From assembly GCF_003054245.1 (NCBI RefSeq), contig NZ_QBKR01000024.1, positions 1-55,380 on the forward strand: a DNA stretch of 55,380 nucleotides, given 5' to 3'. The stretch's first letter is position 1; every line of letters starts with the position of its first letter. Origin of the DNA: Melghirimyces profundicolus (GTDB lineage Bacteria > Bacillota > Bacilli > Thermoactinomycetales > DSM-45169). Below are positions 31,804-41,653 of this stretch, in pieces. Both the position numbers and the translations under genes were made by a program. The notes under the pieces were generated by a model. The model worked only from the letters and a program-made list of their open reading frames with translations. It did not search any database and was not told the DNA's origin.

Positions 31804-32783
31804 AAAAGTTCGTAACCGTTTTCATTATGGCGGGTTTACTGGTCGTCTTGTCTGCCTGTCAAGGAACCGGGGCCGATGGCCAGGTTGTCCTGAAGCTGGC
31901 GGAGAACCAGGCCGAAGATTATCCCACGACCATCGGGGATAAGGCATTTGCCAAGGAAGTGGAGGAAAAAACCAACGGTCGAATCAAAGTGGAAGTCCAT
32001 GCCGGAGGGGAATTGGGAGACGAGAAAAGCGTGATCGAGCAGGTGCAACTGGGTTCCATTGAGATGGCACGGGTTAATGCGATGCCACTGTCGGAATATT
32101 CCAAGGAAATCGGTGTGCTGAATATGCCATACCTGTTCCCGGATAAAGAGACGATGTGGAAAGCGCTCAACGGCTCGGTGGGGCGCGAGCTGTTAAAAAC
32201 GCTGGAGAAGGACAAGTTGATCGGCCTAACCTATTACGATTCGGGTCAGCGCGGTTTTTACAATTCCAAGCGACCGATCCGGGAACCGAAGGACTTGAAA
32301 GGATTAAAGATTCGGACGCAACAGTCCAAAATCGCGATCGATACGGTCAACAGCCTCGGTGCATCCGCCACGCCCATGGCATACGAAGAAGTGTATTCGG
32401 CCATTCAAAACGGTGTGATCGACGGTGCGGAAAACAATTACCCTAGCTATTTCTCCACCGGTCACTATGAAGTCGCCAAATATTACACGACCAATGGTCA
32501 TTCCACGACGCCTGAAGTGCTTTTGATCTCCAAATCCGCCTGGGAAAAGCTGAGTCCCGAAGATCAGAAGATCCTACGGGAAGCGGCCCGAAATTCCACA
32601 GATGTCCAACGTGAAGCGTGGGCTGAATTGGTCCAAAAATCCAAGGAAAAGGTGGAGAAGAGCGGAAACAAGGTGGTCGAAATCAAGGATTTTAAGCCTT
32701 GGCGTGAAGCGGTTCAGCCGGTCTACGACAAATACGGAAAACAGTTTCAAAAGTGGATCAATAAATTTGAACAAGTGAAATAA
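31800..32783 (+). CDS. dctP: TRAP transporter solute-binding lipoprotein (DctP)
   Basis: 327 residues. Signal peptide with a lipobox LSAC (Cys20) anchors it outside the membrane. DctP family motifs: KVEVHAGGELGDEKSVIEQV, LNMPYLFPDKETMW, GFYNSKRPIREPKDLKGLKI with the carboxylate-binding Arg in LKIRTQ, and AIQNGVIDGAENN. It delivers an acidic sugar such as glucuronate or galacturonate to DctQM. A hairpin after the stop should raise its level relative to the membrane subunits. Confidence 0.92.
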   Translation: MKKFVTVFIMAGLLVVLSACQGTGADGQVVLKLAENQAEDYPTTIGDKAFAKEVEEKTNGRIKVEVHAGGELGDEKSVIEQVQLGSIEMARVNAMPLSEYSKEIGVLNMPYLFPDKETMWKALNGSVGRELLKTLEKDKLIGLTYYDSGQRGFYNSKRPIREPKDLKGLKIRTQQSKIAIDTVNSLGASATPMAYEEVYSAIQNGVIDGAENNYPSYFSTGHYEVAKYYTTNGHSTTPEVLLISKSAWEKLSPEDQKILREAARNSTDVQREAWAELVQKSKEKVEKSGNKVVEIKDFKPWREAVQPVYDKYGKQFQKWINKFEQVK

Positions 32784-32788
32784 CCATT

Positions 32789-32812
32789 GCGGGGATCCTC
32801 CCCGCTTATTTT
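32789..32812 (+). terminator. Partial terminator between dctP and dctQ
   Basis: GCGGGGA, loop, TCCCCGC followed by TTATTTT. In the middle of the operon it would act as an attenuator, leaving more binding protein than permease, as is common in such transporters. Confidence 0.75.
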
Positions 32813-32829
32813 AAAGGAGGCCGTCCTCC

Positions 32830-33324
32830 ATGAAAATCTTGATGAAGATGGAGAAGTGGATTCATCACTTGGTTCACCGGTTCATCCAAGTACTCCTCGT
32901 ACTGACGGTTCTCATCGTATTGGTTCAAGTGGGATTGCGATACTTTTTCAGTTATACGCCTTCATGGTCGGAAGAACTGACACTGGTCTTGCTTATCTGG
33001 ATCAGTTTCATCGGCATCGCGGTGGGTTTTCGGGAGAATCTTCACATCGCCGTGGAATTCGTGGTGAACCGCTTCCCGGAAGGGGTGCGAAACGGTCTGG
33101 AATGGTTGACCCGGTTGTTGGTGTTGGTGCTGGGATGTCTCTTTATTTACTTCGGGGGTCAGTTCACCATTATGATGAGCAACACCGCAATGCCGGGTAC
33201 CCAGTTGCCCCTGGCCGTTATGTACTTTTGTATTCCGACCTGCGGTCTGCTGATGATTTTGTATACGTTTTTCAACGCAATCTTACCCAAATCCGACGGC
33301 GCGGAAGAGGAAGGTGACGAGTGA
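32830..33324 (+). CDS. dctQ: TRAP transporter small membrane subunit (DctQ)
   Basis: 164 residues with four membrane helices: LVLTVLIVLVQVGLRYFF, LVLLIWISFIGIAVGF with the typical WSEEL before it, LTRLLVLVLGCLFIYFG and LAVMYFCIPTCGLLMILY. Pairs with DctM. The ATG follows AAAGGAGG. Its TGA overlaps the dctM ATG. Confidence 0.9.
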   Translation: MKILMKMEKWIHHLVHRFIQVLLVLTVLIVLVQVGLRYFFSYTPSWSEELTLVLLIWISFIGIAVGFRENLHIAVEFVVNRFPEGVRNGLEWLTRLLVLVLGCLFIYFGGQFTIMMSNTAMPGTQLPLAVMYFCIPTCGLLMILYTFFNAILPKSDGAEEEGDE

Positions 33325-34604
33325 TGGAAGTGTTCCTGCTCCTCGGTAGTTTCGTTCTGTTCGTCATGTTGCGGGTACCGATTGCTTTGGCCTTGGTCAC
33401 CGCTTCGATCATAACCGCTCTTTCTTTGGGACTTCCTCTCGCGTCTTTGTTTCAGCGGATGGTGAGTGGTCTGAACTCGTTTTCGCTGATCGCCATACCC
33501 TTTTTCATTCTGGCGGGTGAGATCATGAACCAGGGGGGGATTTCCACCCGTCTCATCCAGCTTTCGAACATCATCATCGGGAAGATCCGCGGGGGACTGG
33601 CGATGGTGAACGTGATGGCCAGTACCTTCTTCGGAGGTATTTCGGGTTCTGCCGTGGCCGATGTCTCTTCCGTGGGTTCCGTCTTGATTCCCATGATGAA
33701 GAAGAAAAAGTACGAATCGGATTATGCCGTTGCCGTCACCGTTTCCAGCGCTGCCCAGGGTGTCATGATCCCCCCGAGTCACAACATGATCATTTACTCT
33801 GCGGCGGCCGGCGGGGTTTCCATCGGCTCTCTGTTCCTGGGCGGGTTGCTTCCGGGTCTCTTACTGGGAGCGGCTCTCATGGTCACTACCTATCTGCTCG
33901 CGGTGAAGCGGGGTTACCCCAAAGGAGAGCCCATTCCCCGCAAGGAGGTTCCGCGCATTGTTCGGGAAGGCCTCCTGGGCTTGTTTACGGCTGTCATCAT
34001 CATCGGTGGAATTGTGAGCGGAATTTTTACGGCAACCGAATCGGCGGCGATCGGAGTTTTGTATGCATTTGTGATCACCTTCTTCGTTTATCGGGATATC
34101 CCGCTCTCCCGCATGGGAAGCATCCTGAACAATACCTTTAAAACCTTGGCCATGGTCATGTTTCTCATCGCCGCTTCATCCGGGTTCGGTTGGTTGTTGG
34201 CTTTTCTGCAGGTTCCCGCGATGGTGACGGAAGCTTTGCTCAGCATTTCCTCCAATGAAATTCTCCTGTTGCTTCTCATTAACCTGATTTTGCTGGTTCT
34301 GGGAACGTTCATGGACATGGCTCCGCTCATTCTCATCATGACGCCCATTCTGCTTCCGGTCGCCACGCAGCTGGGGATGGATCCGGTCCATTTCGGGGTC
34401 GTGATGATCCTGAACCTGTCGATCGGACTCATTACCCCGCCGGTCGGATCGGCGCTGTTTGTGGGATGTGCCGTGGGCAAAGTGCCCATTGAAAAAGCGA
34501 CACGGTCATTGATGCCTTTTTATGTCACGATGGGGGCCGTGTTGTTGTTGATTACCTTCGTTCCGGAGATTGTGTTGTGGTTGCCCAAACTGCTGGCTCC
34601 TTAA
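33324..34604 (+). CDS. dctM: TRAP transporter large permease subunit (DctM)
   Basis: 426 residues, about 12 membrane helices. DctM signatures: LIAIPFFILAGEIMNQGG, FGGISGSAVADVSSVGSVLI, PPSHNMIIYSAAAGGVSIGS, LGTFMDMAPLILIMTPILLP and NLSIGLITPPVGSALFVGCA. It forms the sodium-coupled channel for the sugar acid bound by DctP. Start ATG 33324 overlaps the dctQ stop (a GTG one codon before is also possible). Confidence 0.93.
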   Translation: MEVFLLLGSFVLFVMLRVPIALALVTASIITALSLGLPLASLFQRMVSGLNSFSLIAIPFFILAGEIMNQGGISTRLIQLSNIIIGKIRGGLAMVNVMASTFFGGISGSAVADVSSVGSVLIPMMKKKKYESDYAVAVTVSSAAQGVMIPPSHNMIIYSAAAGGVSIGSLFLGGLLPGLLLGAALMVTTYLLAVKRGYPKGEPIPRKEVPRIVREGLLGLFTAVIIIGGIVSGIFTATESAAIGVLYAFVITFFVYRDIPLSRMGSILNNTFKTLAMVMFLIAASSGFGWLLAFLQVPAMVTEALLSISSNEILLLLLINLILLVLGTFMDMAPLILIMTPILLPVATQLGMDPVHFGVVMILNLSIGLITPPVGSALFVGCAVGKVPIEKATRSLMPFYVTMGAVLLLITFVPEIVLWLPKLLAP

Positions 34605-34635
34605 CGCGGGGCGTGAAGGAAGGGAGAGGTGGAAA

Positions 34636-36123
34636 ATGAGCCCGGACACCATCCGAATCCACAAAGACGATTCCGTGGGTGTGGTACTCAGATCTTGCCG
34701 TCGAGGAGAGACCCTGACCTTCGGAGAAGTGACGATCACTTTGACAGAGGAGATTCCCGCGGGACATAAAGTGGCTCTGAAGCCCATCCGATCGGAAGAG
34801 GACGTACTGAAATACGGCCATGTCATAGGAAGGGCCAAGCGAGAGATTCGTCCCGGCGAATGGGTTCACACCCATAACCTGGAGACGAGATTGGAGGGAA
34901 CGCAGACTTACCGGTACCGACGGAAGACGACTTCCCGGCCCGTCCAAAAATCTTCCCGGACCTTCCGGGGATACGTCCGGGAAGACGGAAACGTCGGCAT
35001 CCGTAATGAAATCTGGATCATCAATACGGTAGGTTGTATTAATAAAACCGCAGAACTTCTGGCAAGGACCGCCAATGAATCATTTGCCGGCGACGGCTTA
35101 GATGGAGTGTATCATTTTCCCCACCCATACGGATGTTCCCAACTGGGGGATGACCTGAAGAATACGCAAAAGGTGTTGGCCAACCTCGTGAAACACCCGA
35201 ACGCCGCCGGGGTATTGGTGATTGGGCTGGGATGTGAAAACAACCACATCGCTTCTTTCCAGGAAGTGCTGGGACCTGTCGACGGGCGGCGGGTGAAATT
35301 CATGGCCGTTCAAGACGTGAGCGATGAACTGGAAGACGGGATGGTTATGATTGAAGAGTTGGCGCAATACGCCAAGACTTTTCAAAGGCAGTCCGTCCCT
35401 TTGTCGAAGTTGGCGGTGGGCCTGAAATGCGGCGGCTCCGACGGGCTGTCGGGCATCACGGCAAACCCCTTGGTCGGGACCTTGGCGGACCGCATAGTTT
35501 CCGAGGGAGGGACCGTCCTCTTGACGGAAGTGCCAGAGATGTTCGGAGCCGAAGAAATCTTGTTGGAACGTGCATCCGATGAAGAAGTGTTCAATAAGAC
35601 CGTTCGCCTGGTGAACAACTTCAAGGAGTATTTCCTGAACCATGGGCAACCTGTCTCCGAAAATCCTTCCCCCGGTAACAAAGAAGGCGGAATCACCACC
35701 CTGGAGGAGAAGTCGCTGGGGTGTGTCCAAAAAGGGGGGTTCTCACCGGTAGCCGATGTGTTGGCCTACGGGGAACGGTATCGCCGTCCGGGTCTTCAAT
35801 TGGTGCAGGGCCCCGGCAACGATCTGGTCTCCGTCACCACATTGGCCACGGCGGGCGCGCAGTTGGTTCTTTTTACGACGGGCAGGGGGACTCCCTACGG
35901 AGGCCCCGTTCCGACCATGAAAATCTCCACCAACACGCAACTCGCCCGGAAAAAGAAGAACTGGATCGACTTTGATGCCGAACCGGTACTGGAACGGAAA
36001 GAAGAAGTGGAGGAAGCCCTTTTCGAAGAGGTTATCCGGATCGCTTCGGGGGAGAAGCGAACAAGAAATGAAATTTACGGGTTCAAGGAAATCGCCATTT
36101 TCAAGGACGGTGTGACGCTTTGA
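34636..36123 (+). CDS. uxaA: Altronate dehydratase
   Basis: 495 residues from ATG 34636 (AGGGAGAGG upstream). The N-terminal SAF-type domain (IRIHKDDSVGVVLRSCRRGE, HKVALKPI) and the large dehydratase domain (GYVREDGNVGIRNEIWIINT, VYHFPHPYGCSQLGDD, GLGCENNH, LKCGGSDGLSGITANPLVG, TGRGTPYGGPVPTMKISTN) are both present, with the iron-binding Cys residues in GCS and GCEN. Converts altronate to 2-keto-3-deoxygluconate, the galacturonate branch. Its TGA overlaps the uxaB TTG. Confidence 0.93.
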   Translation: MSPDTIRIHKDDSVGVVLRSCRRGETLTFGEVTITLTEEIPAGHKVALKPIRSEEDVLKYGHVIGRAKREIRPGEWVHTHNLETRLEGTQTYRYRRKTTSRPVQKSSRTFRGYVREDGNVGIRNEIWIINTVGCINKTAELLARTANESFAGDGLDGVYHFPHPYGCSQLGDDLKNTQKVLANLVKHPNAAGVLVIGLGCENNHIASFQEVLGPVDGRRVKFMAVQDVSDELEDGMVMIEELAQYAKTFQRQSVPLSKLAVGLKCGGSDGLSGITANPLVGTLADRIVSEGGTVLLTEVPEMFGAEEILLERASDEEVFNKTVRLVNNFKEYFLNHGQPVSENPSPGNKEGGITTLEEKSLGCVQKGGFSPVADVLAYGERYRRPGLQLVQGPGNDLVSVTTLATAGAQLVLFTTGRGTPYGGPVPTMKISTNTQLARKKKNWIDFDAEPVLERKEEVEEALFEEVIRIASGEKRTRNEIYGFKEIAIFKDGVTL

Positions 36124-37652
36124 AACATAAAACCGCACGAGGCTTGGATCCGCTGAACAAAGGTTGGCTGCGTGACCACCGGCCGGATGAATCCGGGATC
36201 GAACAAGTGCCGGAAAGAATCGTCCAGTTTGGGGAAGGACGTTTTTTGAGGGGATTCTTCGATTGGATGATTCACCGGTTGAACCGGTCGGGGCACTGGT
36301 GCGGCCGGATTGTCGCCGTTCAACCGACCCCGCGGGGGAAGGTTGTTCCCGTCCTCAATGCACAGGACGGTCTGTACACGGTGGTCCTGGAAGGTCTGCA
36401 AAATGGAAAACCCCTGCGGGAAGTAGAATTGGTGACCTCCATCAGTCGGGGGATCAATCCTTACGAGGAATGGGAGGAGGTTCTGAAGCTCGCTGAACGA
36501 CGGGAAATCGAATGGGTGGTTTCCAATACCACGGAAGCGGGTCTGACATATCAAACCGAAGCATACTCCCCGGGAACGGCCCCTCTGTCGTTTCCGGGGA
36601 AGTTGACCGCCTTTCTGCATCGGCGCTATGAATTTTTCTCGGGTGCGCCGGAAGCCGGGATGTGGATCCTCCCTTGTGAACTGGTCGAGGATAACGGGGA
36701 CGTTTTAAGGGATTTGGTCCTTAAGGTTGCGGGGGACTGGGAACTCCCCGGGTCATTCAAACGATGGGTGGAGAATTCCAACGTCTTTTGCAATACGTTG
36801 GTCGACCGGATCGTGACCGGAGATGCCGGGGAGCGGGCAGACGAACTGTTTGAAGAATTGGGTTACGAAGACCGGCTGCTTACGGTGGCGGAACGGTATC
36901 ATCTGTTTGCCGTCGAAGGGGACCCCGAACTGAAAGAACACCTCCCTTTGCACAAAGCCGGCCTGCATGTCCATTGGGATTCCGTTGCCCATTATCGGGA
37001 GCTGAAGCTCCGCATCCTGAACGGAACCCATACCCTGTTGTTTGCCCCGGCCCTGTTGGGAGGGTGTGAAACGGTATCCGAGGCGATGAAAACCAAGTGG
37101 TTGCACCGCTTGGCAACCCAAGCCCTTGATTCCGACATCCTGCCGGTGTTGGAAGGGAGGAGATCGGAGAAGAAGCGATTTGCAGAGGATGTTTTGGAAC
37201 GGTTCGCCAATCCCCGGATTCATCACCGGTGGGTGGACATCGGTCAAAACGGAGTGACCAAATACCACAGCCGGTTGTTGGAACTCCTGAAACGGTGGAA
37301 AGAGCGAAACAACCGGATTCCAGATACCTTGGCTTTCTCTCTGGCGGCATTGATCCGGTTTTACCAAGGGGAGGTGGTCGATGAGGGTGTGATACGGATT
37401 TTCTTGAACGGCAGTGAGGATCTCATGCGGGAAAAACCGAAGACGGTTTCTTTCTTCGCCGATGTATGGGCAAAGTGGGACGGTACTCCCGGGGGATTGG
37501 AACAACTCGCCGCCGAAACGCTGAAAAATACAGAGATTTGGGGAGAAGATCTGTGTTCGTCGATCCCCTGGTTACACGAACGAGTCTCCGTACATCTGCA
37601 ACGAATCGTGGAACAAGGGATTCAACAGGCGTCGAGCCAATTGGAGATTTAA
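36120..37652 (+). CDS. uxaB: Tagaturonate reductase
   Basis: 510 residues of the mannitol dehydrogenase-like family: PERIVQFGEGRFLRGFFDWM (NAD-binding start), VVSNTTEAGLTY, ILPCELVEDNGDVLRDLVLK, YRELKLRILNGTHTLLFAPA with the catalytic Lys in LKLRILNGTHT. Reduces tagaturonate to altronate with NADH, feeding UxaA. Start TTG 36120 overlaps the uxaA stop. Confidence 0.9.
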   Translation: MKHKTARGLDPLNKGWLRDHRPDESGIEQVPERIVQFGEGRFLRGFFDWMIHRLNRSGHWCGRIVAVQPTPRGKVVPVLNAQDGLYTVVLEGLQNGKPLREVELVTSISRGINPYEEWEEVLKLAERREIEWVVSNTTEAGLTYQTEAYSPGTAPLSFPGKLTAFLHRRYEFFSGAPEAGMWILPCELVEDNGDVLRDLVLKVAGDWELPGSFKRWVENSNVFCNTLVDRIVTGDAGERADELFEELGYEDRLLTVAERYHLFAVEGDPELKEHLPLHKAGLHVHWDSVAHYRELKLRILNGTHTLLFAPALLGGCETVSEAMKTKWLHRLATQALDSDILPVLEGRRSEKKRFAEDVLERFANPRIHHRWVDIGQNGVTKYHSRLLELLKRWKERNNRIPDTLAFSLAALIRFYQGEVVDEGVIRIFLNGSEDLMREKPKTVSFFADVWAKWDGTPGGLEQLAAETLKNTEIWGEDLCSSIPWLHERVSVHLQRIVEQGIQQASSQLEI

Positions 37653-37671
37653 CGGAAGCGGAGGGTTGATC

Positions 37672-39090
37672 ATGGGAAATTTTCTTCATGACGATTACCT
37701 TTTGAGTAATGAAACGGCCCGGGAACTGTATCATCGATACGCCAAAGACATGCCGATCATCGACTATCACTGCCACTTGGATCCCAAAGAAATCTGGGAA
37801 GATCGCTCATTCACCAACCTGACCGACATCTGGCTGAGGGGCGACCATTACAAATGGCGGGCCATGAGGGCCAACGGCATCCCGGAGCGTCTCATTACCG
37901 GGGACGCCAGTGATAAAGAAAAATTCCGGGCATGGGCACGTACTGTCCCTTACCTGATCGGCAACCCATTGTATGTTTGGACGCATCTGGAGCTAAAGAG
38001 GTTTTTCGGAATCGACCGACTGCTGAATGAGGATACGGCCGACGAAATTTGGGACGAGGCCAACCGTCTGTTGGCAACCCCTGAGTTTACCGCCCGTTCC
38101 TTTCTGCGGCACTTCAAGGTGGAGATGGTGGGCACGACGGATGATCCCACGGATTCGTTGGAGTACCATCGCAAATTGCGGGAGAGCGGGGAATTGGACA
38201 CCCAGGTGCTTCCCACCTACCGGCCGGACCAAGGGTTGAACATCAGAAAGTCCGGGTTTCGGGACTGGGTTCTGAAACTGGAGGATGTGACGGGAAAACC
38301 GGCTCATACCTACGAACAATTCCTTCAACTCCTGGAAGAGCGTGCCCGTTATTTCCATTGGGAAGGATGCCGATTGTCCGACCACGGCTTGGATCATATC
38401 CCTTGGTTCGAGGCCGGACTGGAGGACGTGGCCGCGATTTACCAAAAAGCCCTGTCGGGTGGGACTGTCAGTGTAGAGGAAGAGAAACAGTTTCAAACGC
38501 GTACGTTGCTCTTTTTGGGGCAACTGTACGCTTCTCTCGGTTGGACCATGCAGTTGCATATTGGAGCCTTGCGAAACGCCAACACCCGGGGATTCCAACG
38601 GTTGGGTCCGGACACGGGTTATGACTCCATGGATGACCTCCGGTTGGCCCGTCCGCTTGCGATGTTCCTCGACCAATTGGAGAAAAGCGGATCCCTGCCC
38701 AAAACCGTTCTTTATTCCTTAAACCCGAAAGATTATCCCGTACTGGCTTCCATGGCCGGAAACTATCAAAGCGATGAAATCCCGGGAAAAATTCAGTTTG
38801 GCTCGGCTTGGTGGTTTAACGACCATACCAACGGGATAAAACGGCAGTTGACCGATTTGGCAACGATGGGACTGTTGCGCAGGTTTGTGGGAATGCTGAC
38901 AGATTCCCGCAGTTTTCTTTCGTATCCCCGCCATGAATACTTCCGTCGCATTCTGTGTGATCTGATCGGAGGTTGGGTGGAAAGCGGCGAAGCCCCTGAT
39001 GATCTGGAGTTGCTTGGGGCCATGGTCAGGGAAATCGCCTATTTCAACGCCAAGAACTACTTTGCTTTTGAGCAGGTGACACAGTCATGA
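37672..39090 (+). CDS. uxaC: Uronate (glucuronate/galacturonate) isomerase
   Basis: About 472 residues from ATG 37672 (GGAGGG upstream). Amidohydrolase-like fold with [15 protein letters not shown] near residue 29, [29 protein letters not shown] and GSAWWFNDH. Isomerises glucuronate to fructuronate and galacturonate to tagaturonate, so it serves both branches of the pathway. The ATGA overlap with uxuA indicates coupling. Confidence 0.93.
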   Translation: MGNFLHDDYLLSNETARELYHRYAKDMPIIDYHCHLDPKEIWEDRSFTNLTDIWLRGDHYKWRAMRANGIPERLITGDASDKEKFRAWARTVPYLIGNPLYVWTHLELKRFFGIDRLLNEDTADEIWDEANRLLATPEFTARSFLRHFKVEMVGTTDDPTDSLEYHRKLRESGELDTQVLPTYRPDQGLNIRKSGFRDWVLKLEDVTGKPAHTYEQFLQLLEERARYFHWEGCRLSDHGLDHIPWFEAGLEDVAAIYQKALSGGTVSVEEEKQFQTRTLLFLGQLYASLGWTMQLHIGALRNANTRGFQRLGPDTGYDSMDDLRLARPLAMFLDQLEKSGSLPKTVLYSLNPKDYPVLASMAGNYQSDEIPGKIQFGSAWWFNDHTNGIKRQLTDLATMGLLRRFVGMLTDSRSFLSYPRHEYFRRILCDLIGGWVESGEAPDDLELLGAMVREIAYFNAKNYFAFEQVTQS

Positions 39091-40121
39091 AGTTGACTTT
39101 TCGATGGTTCGGACCGGATGACCCGGTCCGCCTGGAATTTATCCGTCAAATCCCCGGTATGACCGGGATTGTCACGGCCATCTACGACATTCCGGTGGGA
39201 GAAGTATGGCCGTTAAATCGGATCCTGGCATTGAAGGAAGAGGTGGAGCGTGCCGGGCTCTCGTTGGAGGTGATCGAAAGTTTACCGGTGCATGAAGACA
39301 TTAAACTGGGGAGATCCACGCGGGACCGGTACATTAAAAATTATCAAATGGCCTTGAAGAACCTGGCCCAAGCGAAGATTCCGGTGGTCTGCTATAATTT
39401 CATGCCTGTCTTTGACTGGACACGCTCCCAGTTGGACCGTCGACTGCCGGATGGATCGACAACACTGGCCTATGAGGAGTCAAAGGTCCTTCAAATGAAC
39501 CCTTTGTCGGGGGATCTGGATTTGCCCGGATGGGACACCAGTTATCAAAAAAATGAGTTGGTGGAATTGATGGAGGCCTATCAAAAAATTAACGAAGAGA
39601 CCTTGTGGGAGAACCTCCGTTATTTCCTGCAGAAAGTCGTGAAGACGGCTGACGAGGTCGGTATCAAAATGGCCATCCATCCCGATGACCCTCCGTGGCC
39701 GATTTTCGGTCTGCCGCGCATCATCCGCAATGAAGAAAGTTTGGAACGGTTGATCCAACTGGTGGACAGTCCCAACAATGGTTTGACGTTCTGCACGGGC
39801 TCGCTGGGTGTCGATCCGCAGAATGATCTGCCCCGAATGATCCGTCGTTTCGGGAATCGTATCCACTTTGCCCATTGTCGGAACGTCAAACGAACCGGGG
39901 AGAAAAGCTTTGAAGAGTCCGCCCACCTGTCTTCCTCCGGCTCCATCGACATGGTGGAGGTGTTGAAAGCCTATCACGATATCGGATTTAACGGCCCGAT
40001 GCGACCCGATCACGGGCGGATGATCTGGGGAGAAACCGGAAGGCCCGGGTACGGGTTGTATGACCGGGCATTGGGAGCCGCGTATCTGAACGGTATCTGG
40101 GAAGCACTGAACAAAGCGTGA
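39087..40121 (+). CDS. uxuA: Mannonate dehydratase
   Basis: 344 residues of the UxuA TIM-barrel family: [96 protein letters not shown] and [12 protein letters not shown]. His and Asp residues in these form the metal site. Dehydrates mannonate to 2-keto-3-deoxygluconate in the glucuronate branch. Confidence 0.93.
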   Translation: MKLTFRWFGPDDPVRLEFIRQIPGMTGIVTAIYDIPVGEVWPLNRILALKEEVERAGLSLEVIESLPVHEDIKLGRSTRDRYIKNYQMALKNLAQAKIPVVCYNFMPVFDWTRSQLDRRLPDGSTTLAYEESKVLQMNPLSGDLDLPGWDTSYQKNELVELMEAYQKINEETLWENLRYFLQKVVKTADEVGIKMAIHPDDPPWPIFGLPRIIRNEESLERLIQLVDSPNNGLTFCTGSLGVDPQNDLPRMIRRFGNRIHFAHCRNVKRTGEKSFEESAHLSSSGSIDMVEVLKAYHDIGFNGPMRPDHGRMIWGETGRPGYGLYDRALGAAYLNGIWEALNKA

Positions 40122-40136
40122 AGGAGGGAAACCAAG

Positions 40137-40985
40137 ATGCTTCCTTTTTCGGTGGACCTCAGCGGTCAAACTGCGATCGTGACGGGCGGGAGCGGTGTGC
40201 TGGGTCAAGCTTTCTGTCAGGCGCTGGCCGAATGCGGGGCTTCCGTGGCCGTCATTGGACGTAACCGGGAAAAGTTGGATCAGGTGGTCCAGTCGATCAA
40301 GGAATTGGGCGGGACCGCCATGGGCGTGGCGGCGAATGTCCTGAAACCGGAAGAGTTGCGGGCGGCCCGGGATACTATTGAGAGGGAATGGGGTCCGTGC
40401 CGCATTCTCATCAACGGTGCCGGCGGAAACCGTCCCAACGCCACGACCACCCTCGAGTTCCATCACCCCGGCGAAGCTGAAGTACGGGAACTGGTGACGT
40501 TCTTCAATCTGGATCCCGAGTCCGTCGCTTCGGTTTTTAACCTGAATTTCTTGGGCACGTTGCTTCCCACTCAAATTTTTGGGGAGTCCATGGTACGAAA
40601 GGGGCAAGGAGTGATTATCAACATTTCTTCCATGAACGCGTATACCCCATTGACCAAAATCCCTGCATACAGCGGGGCTAAGGCGGCGGTTAGCAATTTC
40701 ACCCAGTGGCTGGCCGTCCATTTTTCCCGGTCGGGGATTCGGGTTAATGCCATCGCTCCCGGCTTTTTCTTGACGGAACAAAATCGTCCGCTGTTACTGC
40801 GGGATGACGGCACCTATAATGAACGGGCCAACAAAATCCTGGGTCAAACCCCTATGAACCGGTTTGGCCGACCTGATGAACTGATCGGTACGTTGTTGTG
40901 GCTGGTGGATGAAAAAGCCTCCGGATTTGTCACCGGGATCGTTGTCCCGGTCGACGGGGGATTCTCCGCATACTCCGGGGTCTAG
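40137..40985 (+). CDS. uxuB: SDR-type mannonate oxidoreductase (fructuronate reductase)
   Basis: 282-residue short-chain dehydrogenase: NAD motif TGGSGVLG (residues 16-23), NGAGG, catalytic ISSMN ... YSGAK, and RFGRPDELIGTLLWLVDEKA. The insert around EFHHPGEAEVRELVTFFNLD is typical of mannonate-oxidoreductase SDRs next to uxuA in Bacillus-type clusters. It reduces fructuronate to mannonate. It differs from the E. coli UxuB family, which is related to the uxaB product here. Ribosome site GGAGGG. Confidence 0.88.
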   Translation: MLPFSVDLSGQTAIVTGGSGVLGQAFCQALAECGASVAVIGRNREKLDQVVQSIKELGGTAMGVAANVLKPEELRAARDTIEREWGPCRILINGAGGNRPNATTTLEFHHPGEAEVRELVTFFNLDPESVASVFNLNFLGTLLPTQIFGESMVRKGQGVIINISSMNAYTPLTKIPAYSGAKAAVSNFTQWLAVHFSRSGIRVNAIAPGFFLTEQNRPLLLRDDGTYNERANKILGQTPMNRFGRPDELIGTLLWLVDEKASGFVTGIVVPVDGGFSAYSGV

Positions 40986-41002
40986 GATTAGGAGGGATAC
41001 CG

Positions 41003-41653
41003 ATGAAGCAATGGAAGGTACTCAGTCAACTGGTCAAGGAGCGGGTGGTGGCTGTCATTCGGGGAGAGAGCCCGGAACAGGCGGAAGCTGCGGCAACTGC
41101 CTCTTATCGCGGGGGGATCCGGACGTTGGAAGTGACTTTTACCGTGCCGGAAGCGGAACGGGTCATCGGCAACCTTCGTCGGCAGTTTCCTGAAGCCCTG
41201 ATCGGCGCTGGTACGGTGATGGATGCCGAAACGGCGCGGATGGCCATCTCCGCAGATGCTTCTTTCGTGGTCAGTCCCCATCCGGAGGAGACCATCGCCC
41301 GGATGTGTCATCGATACCAAGTGCCTTATCTCCCCGGATGCATGACTGTGAAGGAAATGGTGGGTGCGTTGGAATGGGGCTGCTCCATCCTGAAGTTGTT
41401 TCCCGGAAACGCCTTTGGTCCGGCATTTCTGAAATCCTTAAAGGGACCGTTGCCGCAAGCGGAATTTATGCCGACCGGAGGCGTGAACGTCGAAAACGTC
41501 ACTGATTGGTTGCAGAGTGGAGCGGTGGCGGTCGGAATCGGGGGAGAGCTGTTCCGTCCGGCTGAGGAAGGGAAATTCGAGGAAGTGGAACGAAGGGCGC
41601 GGGAGCTGATGGGGAGAGTGAACACGTATCGGAAGGAAGTAGGAGATGTCTGA
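41003..41653 (+). CDS. kdgA: 2-Keto-3-deoxy-6-phosphogluconate aldolase
   Basis: 216 residues of the KDPG aldolase family: VVAVIRGESPEQAEA, RTLEVTFTVPEAE, IGAGTVMDAETARMAI, FVVSPHPEE, and the Schiff-base Lys in CSILKLFPGNAFGPAFLKSL at about residue 130. Splits KDPG to pyruvate and glyceraldehyde-3-phosphate. Eight-base overlap with kdgK. Confidence 0.93.
   Translation: MKQWKVLSQLVKERVVAVIRGESPEQAEAAATASYRGGIRTLEVTFTVPEAERVIGNLRRQFPEALIGAGTVMDAETARMAISADASFVVSPHPEETIARMCHRYQVPYLPGCMTVKEMVGALEWGCSILKLFPGNAFGPAFLKSLKGPLPQAEFMPTGGVNVENVTDWLQSGAVAVGIGGELFRPAEEGKFEEVERRARELMGRVNTYRKEVGDV

Noticed and set aside
39480-40781. Minus-strand open frame of 433 codons opposite uxuA and uxuB
   Set aside because: Both plus-strand genes have clear family motifs and ribosome sites; the minus frame has neither.
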